This document shows, piece by piece, positions 1-5,058 of a DNA stretch of 5,058 nucleotides. The stretch is from Chloroflexota bacterium (GTDB taxonomy: Bacteria > Chloroflexota > Anaerolineae > Aggregatilineales > Phototrophicaceae). The first letter of the stretch is position 1; each line of letters opens with the position of its first letter. The translations under genes were made by a program, and so were the position numbers. The stretch is taken from assembly GCA_023392115.1 (NCBI GenBank), contig JAEVZT010000612.1, forward strand, positions 1 through 5,058, in the 5' to 3' direction. The notes below the pieces were generated by a model that saw only the letters and a program-made list of their open reading frames with translations, was not told where the DNA came from and made no database searches.

Positions 1-2050
1 GCCCGGTATCATTCGGGTACAGCGTCACGAGTTCTTCGAGAATCTGCGTGATCCGGTTGACCTGCTTGTTGCGCGCATACAACCCGAGCAGCTTGTCAAG
101 CCGCCGGATCGCTTCGACCTGATTGCCCTGCCGGTAATTCAAATCGACGAGCATCCGGTGCGCGCGCTCGTCGTCCGGCGCAAGCTGGATGATCTCCTCG
201 TACAGCTTCTGCGCCTTACGAATGTCAAGCCGCATCTGGTCGATATCGGCGATGCGGTGCTTGATGCGTACCAGCTTTTCCGGCGAGGCGTTGACGCGCT
301 GGGCGATGCGCTCCGCCAGCACATAAGTCTCGCGCGACATGTCGAAATTGCCTAACTGGTGATGTGTGTCGGCGAGGTCGATATACTGGTCGAGCGCCTC
401 GTCCCAGCGTTCCTCGCCTTCAAGCAGCTCAATCAGGCTCTCGCGCACCGACACGTCGAGCGGAGCCATTTCCAACACACTTTGAAGGATGTCACGCGCG
501 CGCTCGTTTTCGCCGCGCGCGAGATACGTCCGCGCGATGACGTTGTACTTGGTAATCGCGTTGCGGATGCGCCCCTCTTGGATCATGACGTCCGCCATGC
601 GCGTGTGCAGCGGCAGGTAGTTCGCCGCGTATTCGACGGCGGCGTGAGCGACGTCCATTGCCAGCGTGTACAAACCGCGGCGCGTGTAGCTGTCGATCTG
701 CGTGATCGCCTGCGCCAGCCTGTCGCCTTCCGGTGCGGTCAGGAAGTCGATGACGCCCTTCTCGCCCTGTTCGCGCAGGATTTCTTCGAGCTGGCGGCGC
801 GCGTCGATGAGGCGCTGTTTCCATTCCTTGCCGCTCAGCATGTCGACAAAGCGGTTGTTAATCGACCTCAGCGAGTCTTCGCTCGTCCTGCTGACGATCA
901 CGCCGACCTGATCGTAAATCAGTTCTGGCGGTGGCTCGCCGGTGATGTCGCTTGAAATCTGTGCGTCCGCCCGCTGCAGCGCCTGAAGCAGGTAGCGCGC
1001 CGCCTGCTGGTGCTTATTGAGTTTGATGTAGACCCGCCCGATCCCGTGATACGCCCCCGCCCCCATGAATGGATGTTCGGTGACTTCAGTGAGCGGCTTA
1101 AGCGCGTCCTCATACCGGTCTTGAAGCAGATACAGCCCGCCGAGGTTCAGCTTGATCGCGGGATGTTTCAAGCGCGAGTCGGCGCGCGTATAAGCGGCGA
1201 CCGCCTCGCCGTAGACGCCCTGCCGGTGCGCTTCCATCGCTTGCAGCGCATCGGCGGCAACAACCATCGCTTCGCCTTCCATGACCGCCGCCGCCAGCAT
1301 GCCGAGCGCGTAAGCCATCGCCTCACCGAGCGGACCGAGCGGGTCAGAGTCACCAACTCTCGCCTGTTCGAGCGTCTGCGTCGCTTTCGACGGACGGTCG
1401 AAACGCTCTGTCTGCGCCATGCTGTGTGCCACGCCGTCATCAGACGGCGGCAGAATGTCTCGTCCCGCTTCGAGCGCGCGGATCGTGTTCAGCACCTGTG
1501 AGTTATTGCGGTCAAGCCGCAGCGCTCGCTGTGCCGCCTTGATCGCGCGTTCGGCGTCGTTCATGCGCCGGAAGTTGAACGCCAGCGTCAGGTATTCGTG
1601 GATCGCCTTCTTTTTGTCGCCGATTCGCTCGTATGCCTGTGCGAGTTTGGCGTGAATCGGGATCAAGCCCGGCGTCAAATGCGTCGCGCGCTCCCAGTTG
1701 CCGATCGCCTTATCCAGATCGCGCTGGCTCAGGTAGACTTCGGAGACATTGACGTACTGCTGCGCCGCTTCGCGCAAACGCCCCATCCGTTCAAGGACAT
1801 CGGCGCTCTTTTCCAGCGGGATCGGGTCGTCCGGGGCGAGCTGGTGCGCGCGCGTGTAGACCTTGAGTGCGTCGTCCAGCCGCCCGATCTCCAGCAGCCC
1901 CAAGCCGAGATGGATGTGAGCTTCTGGGTCGTCGGGGAATTCCTGTATCGCCCGTCCATAAGCGGCAACAGCGAGCGCCCATTCCTGATCCCAAGCGGCG
2001 TTGTGACCTGCATTCATCGCCTGCTCGTAGGCTTCACGATTTCCGGGCAT
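1..2050 (-). CDS. Large tetratricopeptide-repeat (TPR) protein, C-terminus beyond the window
   Basis: Reading from an ATG at 2050-2048, the minus strand stays open for 683 codons to the window edge, so the protein is longer than what is seen. It is built of helical TPR pairs. Clear units lie at about residues 22-195 (for example YGRAIQEFPDDPEAHIHLGL and WERATHLTPGLIPIHAKLAQ), 262-365, and 455-683 (YEEIIQLAPDDERAHRMLVD near the end). Two stretches look less TPR-like: about 196-260, rich in small and acidic residues, and about 366-450, a charged helical region with a PPPE turn. There is no signal peptide or membrane segment, so it is probably a cytoplasmic scaffold; TPR arrays generally bind other proteins, and no enzymatic motif is visible. 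The start lies 14 bases after the argF stop, preceded only by a weak GGG-containing site, which suggests co-transcription and perhaps translational coupling. Met12 (2017-2015) is an alternative start. The partner and biological role cannot be told from the sequence. Confidence 0.9.
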   Translation of the reverse strand, partial: MPGNREAYEQAMNAGHNAAWDQEWALAVAAYGRAIQEFPDDPEAHIHLGLGLLEIGRLDDALKVYTRAHQLAPDDPIPLEKSADVLERMGRLREAAQQYVNVSEVYLSQRDLDKAIGNWERATHLTPGLIPIHAKLAQAYERIGDKKKAIHEYLTLAFNFRRMNDAERAIKAAQRALRLDRNNSQVLNTIRALEAGRDILPPSDDGVAHSMAQTERFDRPSKATQTLEQARVGDSDPLGPLGEAMAYALGMLAAAVMEGEAMVVAADALQAMEAHRQGVYGEAVAAYTRADSRLKHPAIKLNLGGLYLLQDRYEDALKPLTEVTEHPFMGAGAYHGIGRVYIKLNKHQQAARYLLQALQRADAQISSDITGEPPPELIYDQVGVIVSRTSEDSLRSINNRFVDMLSGKEWKQRLIDARRQLEEILREQGEKGVIDFLTAPEGDRLAQAITQIDSYTRRGLYTLAMDVAHAAVEYAANYLPLHTRMADVMIQEGRIRNAITKYNVIARTYLARGENERARDILQSVLEMAPLDVSVRESLIELLEGEERWDEALDQYIDLADTHHQLGNFDMSRETYVLAERIAQRVNASPEKLVRIKHRIADIDQMRLDIRKAQKLYEEIIQLAPDDERAHRMLVDLNYRQGNQVEAIRRLDKLLGLYARNKQVNRITQILEELVTLYPNDTG

Positions 2051-2064
2051 AGTTACCCAATTCT

Positions 2065-2982
2065 CTAACTCATCAGTGTTACCAGAATCGCCTTCTGCGC
2101 GTGCAGGCGATTTTCAGCCTGCTGGAAAACTGCGGACTGCGGACCGTCGGCGACTTCGTCGGTGATCTCCTGTCCGCGGTGCGCGGGCAGACAGTGCATG
2201 ACGATCGCGTCCTTCGACGCGCGTTTCAGCAGCGCGTCATTGACCTGATAATCGGCAAACGCGATGACGCGCTGGGCGGTCTGGGCTTCCTGTCCCATAC
2301 TCACCCATGTGTCGGTGTAGATGACGTCGGCTTCACGCACCGCTTCGACCGGGTTGTGGAACATTTGCAGCGACCCGCCGGTGCTTTCCGCGAACGCGGC
2401 GACGCTGTCGATCATCTCTTCCGGCAGTTCATACCCGGGCGGCGTCGCGATCGCAAAATGGACGCCAAAGTGCGCCGCAGCCTGCATCAGCGAGGCGGCG
2501 ACATTGTTGCCGTCGCCGACAAAGACGACGCGCAAGCCTTCCAGTTTGCCGAAGCGCTCCCGTATCGTCATCAGGTCTGCCATCGCCTGACACGGGTGCT
2601 GCGCATCGCTCAAGCCGTTGATCACCGGCACGCTCGAATACTGCGCGAGCTGCAGCATGTGCTCATGCGAAAACACGCGCGCCATTATGCCCTGCACGTA
2701 GCTCGATACGACGCGCGCGATGTCGGGAACGCTCTCGCGCTTGCCCAGTCCAATCTCGTCGGGCGCGAGGTAAAGCGCGTGCCCGCCAAGGTGCTGCATC
2801 CCCATTTCGAAAGAGATGCGCGTGCGCAGCGATGGTTTTTGGAAGATCATCGCCAGCGCCTTGCCCTTCAGCACCGGCTTGTTACCGCCGGTGCGCCACT
2901 CCATCTTCAGAAACGCTGCCAAATCGAGCAGGTCTTGAAGTTCCGCGCTCGACCAATCATTGAGATCGACAAAATGGCGCAT
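2065..2982 (-). CDS. argF: Ornithine carbamoyltransferase (anabolic type)
   Basis: Complete gene of 305 residues, the usual length for the family. The enzyme joins carbamoyl phosphate and L-ornithine to give citrulline, a cytoplasmic step of arginine synthesis. Visible family marks, in order: the carbamoyl-phosphate loop SLRTR (51-55), HPCQ (129-132) followed by ADL, the GDGNN segment (156-160), the ornithine-side DTWVSMG (224-230), and HCLPAHRG (263-270). The DxWxSMG and HCLP signatures favour ornithine over aspartate carbamoyltransferase, and I see no sign of the N-acetyl- or N-succinylornithine variants, although only a tree would exclude them. The loop has Leu where the classical signature has Thr or Gly (STRTR); I recall this in other genuine ornithine enzymes, so it is probably not a defect. 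The ATG at 2982-2980 gives a standard N-terminus (MRHFVDLNDW) and has a weak AGG four bases upstream. No other arg gene is visible nearby; a promoter candidate lies about 45 bp upstream. Catabolic use (arcB) is possible but unsupported by context. Confidence 0.96.
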   Translation of the reverse strand: MRHFVDLNDWSSAELQDLLDLAAFLKMEWRTGGNKPVLKGKALAMIFQKPSLRTRISFEMGMQHLGGHALYLAPDEIGLGKRESVPDIARVVSSYVQGIMARVFSHEHMLQLAQYSSVPVINGLSDAQHPCQAMADLMTIRERFGKLEGLRVVFVGDGNNVAASLMQAAAHFGVHFAIATPPGYELPEEMIDSVAAFAESTGGSLQMFHNPVEAVREADVIYTDTWVSMGQEAQTAQRVIAFADYQVNDALLKRASKDAIVMHCLPAHRGQEITDEVADGPQSAVFQQAENRLHAQKAILVTLMS

Positions 2983-3026
2983 GATGCCTGTCTTCTACGG
3001 TGGTGAAAAATGCACAATGTAAAGGT

Positions 3027-3035
3027 AGTATAACA
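3027..3035 (-). promoter_or_regulatory. Extended -10 promoter candidate for argF
   Basis: On the minus strand the bases read TGT-TATACT, which matches the extended -10 pattern TGnTATAAT at all but one position. The best -35 at 17 bp spacing is TGTTTC, a poor match, but extended -10 promoters often tolerate that. Transcription would start near 3020, giving a leader of about 38 bases before the argF ATG. It sits in the only AT-rich part of the window, between the polA hairpin and argF, where a promoter is expected. No arginine-repressor box is recognisable around it. Sigma-factor preferences of this organism are unknown. Confidence 0.45.
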
Positions 3036-3072
3036 CGGGAGCAATCTTCGAAACATAAGAGGTAACAGGAAG

Positions 3073-3102
3073 AGTACTGAGTACAAAGTACTGAGTACTG
3101 AG
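3073..3102 (+). repeat. Heptamer array, argF-proximal arm of the inverted repeat
   Basis: Four tandem 7-base units on the plus strand: AGTACTG, AGTACAA, AGTACTG, AGTACTG, followed by AG. Three units are identical and the second differs in its last two bases. The array is far too short-period to be a CRISPR and has no coding frame of its own. It is the partner of the array at 3158-3187. Confidence 0.85.
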
Positions 3103-3157
3103 GCTAAGAAATACCTAGGGACTTTACTTATCCCTGCACAACATCTGCTTTTCTTCT

Positions 3158-3187
3158 CTCAGCACTCAGCACTCGGTACTCAGCACT
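3158..3187 (-). repeat. Heptamer array, polA-proximal arm of the inverted repeat
   Basis: On the minus strand the bases form four tandem 7-base units: AGTGCTG, AGTACCG, AGTGCTG, AGTGCTG, followed by AG. As in the other arm the second unit is the deviant one, and the three regular units carry G where the other arm carries A at the fourth base. The array starts four bases after the polA stop. Confidence 0.85.
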
Positions 3188-3191
3188 TCAC

Positions 3192-5058
3192 CTATAATTC
3201 TTTCACATCGCGCCAGTTTGAGCCGGACTGCGCGTTGGCGCGGAGCGGCGCGTCGAGGTCGGCGGCGCTCTCCATCGTCCGAACGACGAGGTCGGCGGTC
3301 GGCACGAGTTCATCTTCCGGCACTTCGAGCACCAGTTCGTCGTGAACTTGCAGGATCATCCGCGCGCCGGACTGACGATCGCGCAGTGCGTTGTACAGCC
3401 GCGTCATCGCCAGCTTGATGATGTCCGCCGCCGTCCCTTGAATGGGCATGTTGATCGCTTCGCGTTCGGACTGCTGGCGCAGGTTGCGGTTGCCGTGATG
3501 GAGACCGGGGAACGTGCGCCGCCTGCCGAACAGCGTCGTCAGGAACCCCTGCTCGTGTGCCAGCTTGATCGTTCCGTCGATGTACCCCTTGACGTTTGGT
3601 AGCTGGCGGAAATACGTGTTGATGAACTCCTGCGCCTGCCCGAGCGTGAGGTCACTGTCGCGGGCGAGCCGGAACGCGCCCATGCCGTAGAGGATGCCGA
3701 AGTTGACTCGCTTGGCGAAGATGCGCTGTTCCTTCGTCACCTTGTCGAGCGGCACGCCGTGAATCATCGCGGCGGTCGCGGCGTGAATGTCCTGCCCCTG
3801 CTCAAACGCGTTCAGCAGCGTGGGCTCTTTCGAGACGTGCGCCATGATTCGCAGTTCAACCTGACTGTAATCAACCGCTAGCAGCGCCATGCCCGGCGGC
3901 GCGATGAACGCCCGCCGCACTTCGCGCCCAATCTCGGTGCGAATCGGGATATTCTGCAAGTTGGGATTGCTGCTGCTCATGCGTCCGGTGCTCGCGCCGG
4001 TCTGGTGGTAGCTTGTATGCACGCGCCCCGTGCGCGGGTTGATCAGTGCGGGCAGCGCGTCGACATACGTCCCTTTGAGCTTGCTCAGCTCGCGGTACTG
4101 CAAGATTTTCTCGATGATGGGGTGGTCGCCGCGCATGTTTTCGAGCACGTCGGCAGCCGTCGAATAGCCGTGTGTTGTCTTGCGCAGCCCCTCGGCGCTC
4201 AAGCCGAGCTTGCCGAACAGCACGTCGTTAAGCTGCTTCGGGCTGTTAATGTTGAAGCGTCCGTAACCGCCACTCAAGTCGTAGACTTCGGCTTCGAGCT
4301 CCGCGAGCCGTTCGCCAAGTTGAACGCTCAGTTTCGCCAGATAGGCGGTGTCGAGCAGAACGCCTTGCTGCTCGAGCGCGGCGATCACCGGCACGAGCGG
4401 CATCTCGATTTCTTCTAATACCCGCATCGGCGCGACCAGCGGCACATTCCACAGTCGGTCAACGGGGGGATCGTCGGGGCGGCGTTGGAGATCAGCGCGC
4501 AGCGGTTCGACCAGCTGATAGGTGCAGGCGGCATCGTCGCCGGCATACGGCGCGGCGCGTTCGATGGCGATCCTATCCATCGTGATCTGGTTCTTGCCTG
4601 TGCCGATCAGGTCGCTGATCTGCGTCATCTGCGCGCCCAGACGGGCATACGTCAGCCGTTTCAAACCGAGATTGCCGTTCAGCGGGTCGCGCAGCCACTC
4701 GGCGATCATCGTGTCGAAGGTGATTGGCTGCACATCGACGCCATAGCGCTGGAGCATCAACAGATCGTAGTCGGCGTTGTGCGCGTACTTGGGAATATGC
4801 GGATTGGTCATCGCCGGGCGAATCGCGTCCAGCACCTGATCGAGCGGCAGCTGCTCGCCTTTCGCGTGACCGACCGGGATGTAATACGCCGACCGTCCGT
4901 CGGTCGACAGTGAAATGCCGACAAGGTCGCCCGTCAGCGGATCGGTGCTCGTCGTTTCGGTGTCAAAGGCGATCGCCGGTGCCGACTCCAGCGCCGCCAC
5001 CATGTCGCGCAGCGCCGCTTCAGTCAGGACGATCGTCGTCGGGACGATCGGATCAGGC
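3192..5058 (-). CDS. polA: DNA polymerase I, 3'-5' exonuclease and polymerase domains (5' end beyond the window)
   Basis: The minus-strand frame is open from the right edge to a TAG at 3194-3192, giving 621 visible codons. Family A polymerases of about 900 residues also carry an N-terminal 5'-nuclease domain, which would lie outside the window. Numbering from the Met at 5003 (internal, not the true start), the proofreading domain keeps all its metal ligands: D14 and E16 in FDTET, D80 in NADYD, and Y153/D157 in YAGDD. The polymerase domain has TGRMSSSNPNLQNIP (339-353), motif A DYSQVELR (D378, steric-gate E383), motif B with R427, K431, F435, Y439 and G440 (O-helix), and motif C HDE (554-556, D555). 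Phe at 435 is the residue that in this family disfavours dideoxynucleotides. The role is Okazaki-fragment maturation and gap filling in repair. The C-terminus (SGSNWRDVKEL) is normal. A hairpin-forming repeat begins four bases after the stop; the promoter is not visible. Confidence 0.97.
   Translation of the reverse strand, partial: PDPIVPTTIVLTEAALRDMVAALESAPAIAFDTETTSTDPLTGDLVGISLSTDGRSAYYIPVGHAKGEQLPLDQVLDAIRPAMTNPHIPKYAHNADYDLLMLQRYGVDVQPITFDTMIAEWLRDPLNGNLGLKRLTYARLGAQMTQISDLIGTGKNQITMDRIAIERAAPYAGDDAACTYQLVEPLRADLQRRPDDPPVDRLWNVPLVAPMRVLEEIEMPLVPVIAALEQQGVLLDTAYLAKLSVQLGERLAELEAEVYDLSGGYGRFNINSPKQLNDVLFGKLGLSAEGLRKTTHGYSTAADVLENMRGDHPIIEKILQYRELSKLKGTYVDALPALINPRTGRVHTSYHQTGASTGRMSSSNPNLQNIPIRTEIGREVRRAFIAPPGMALLAVDYSQVELRIMAHVSKEPTLLNAFEQGQDIHAATAAMIHGVPLDKVTKEQRIFAKRVNFGILYGMGAFRLARDSDLTLGQAQEFINTYFRQLPNVKGYIDGTIKLAHEQGFLTTLFGRRRTFPGLHHGNRNLRQQSEREAINMPIQGTAADIIKLAMTRLYNALRDRQSGARMILQVHDELVLEVPEDELVPTADLVVRTMESAADLDAPLRANAQSGSNWRDVKEL

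Larger units (their letters stand above)
3073..3187 (-). repeat. Long imperfect inverted repeat (hairpin) downstream of polA
   Basis: Two 30-base arms, 3073-3102 and 3158-3187, are inverted relative to each other with 25 of 30 identities and no gaps. Read as RNA from the minus strand (polA sense), four of the five differences become G-U wobble pairs and only one (3085/3175, C-U) stays unpaired. Inside the arms, after a 3/2-base internal loop, a further 6 bp stem forms (3106-3111 with 3150-3155, AAGAAA/TTTCTT), and a small AGGGA/TCCCT stem (3117-3121 with 3131-3135) can sit in the apical region. The stem begins four bases after the polA stop codon. There is no U-tract on the 3' side, so it is not a textbook intrinsic terminator; it may instead protect the 3' end of the polA message, act as a weak terminator, or be a REP/MITE-like dispersed element. 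Confidence 0.8.

Noticed and set aside
139..2013. Minus-strand open frames at 139-324, 492-824, 919-1113, 1168-1440, 1729-2013 and 1791-1994
   Set aside because: All are in the other two minus frames relative to the TPR gene; their Arg/Ser/Pro-rich translations show no domain. The true frame is continuous from 2050 to the window edge.
359..2068. Plus-strand open frames at 359-955, 1010-1501 and 1598-2068
   Set aside because: They lie opposite the continuous 683-codon TPR frame, show no family motif and have Arg/His-rich composition typical of antisense frames in GC-rich DNA.
2101..3006. 301-codon open frame on the plus strand, opposite argF
   Set aside because: It mirrors argF almost end to end. 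Its protein is rich in R, H, V and D with no recognisable motif, while the minus strand encodes an unmistakable ornithine carbamoyltransferase. It is a GC-driven antisense shadow.
3047..3052. TTCGAA palindrome upstream of the argF promoter
   Set aside because: Six bases with no flanking symmetry; expected by chance in AT-rich spacer and insufficient for an operator call.
3073..3187. Textbook rho-independent terminator
   Set aside because: The stem is long enough, but no run of T follows it on the minus strand (the bases after it are CTTCCTGTTACC), so I annotate it as an inverted repeat and leave termination as a possibility.
3073..3187. CRISPR array
   Set aside because: The units are 7 bases, contiguous and without spacers, and no cas gene is present.
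4005..4913. Plus-strand open frames at 4005-4418 and 4485-4913
   Set aside because: They are antisense to conserved polA domains, with no motif or supporting start context.
5001..5003. ATG at 5003 as the polA start
   Set aside because: The frame stays open to the right edge and the 18 upstream codons (TIVLTEAALRD among them) read as the normal entry into the exonuclease domain, so this Met is internal.
1702..5050. CGATCG palindromes (1702, 2202, 2448, 3376, 4970, 5030, 5045), two of them inside GCGATCGC, as in cyanobacterial HIP1
   Set aside because: Seven hits exceed a rough base-composition expectation of one to two, but all fall in coding DNA where Ile, Asp and Ala codon runs (GCG ATC GC) create them, and only two are full octamers. 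Not enough to claim a HIP1-type repeat.

Overview
This window carries three protein genes, all on the minus strand, so transcription runs from high to low coordinates: a DNA polymerase I gene cut off at the right edge, a complete ornithine carbamoyltransferase gene, and a long tetratricopeptide-repeat (TPR) protein gene cut off at the left edge. Coding sequence fills nearly everything. The only sizeable non-coding stretch is the 209 bp gap between polA and argF (2983-3191). No tRNA, rRNA, transposase, CRISPR array or phage gene is visible.

Organism: a GC-rich bacterium. The protein style (proofreading PolA with a Chloroflexota-like exonuclease region, ArgF with an SLRTR carbamoyl-phosphate loop, large cytoplasmic TPR protein) and the AGTRCTG heptamer repeats in the gap suggest Chloroflexota, possibly Anaerolineae or a relative. 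That assignment rests on general resemblance from memory, not on a search, and should be held loosely.

Layout, in the direction of transcription: (1) 5058-3192, polA, showing the 3'-5' exonuclease and polymerase domains with all catalytic residues; the 5'-nuclease domain expected upstream is outside the window. (2) 3187-3073, a long imperfect inverted repeat starting four bases after the polA stop codon. Each arm is four heptamers, and it would fold much better in the polA-sense RNA than in the opposite strand. (3) 3035-3027, an extended -10 promoter candidate for argF. (4) 2982-2065, argF. (5) 14 bases later, 2050-1, an uninterrupted 683-codon TPR gene, probably co-transcribed with argF.

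How the genes relate: polA (replication and repair) and argF (arginine biosynthesis) have no obvious functional link; the hairpin and promoter between them suggest separate transcription units. The 14-base spacing makes argF and the TPR gene a likely two-gene operon, but the TPR protein offers no clue tying it to arginine metabolism. I see no convincing undescribed system here; the most unusual element is the heptamer-built inverted repeat between polA and argF.
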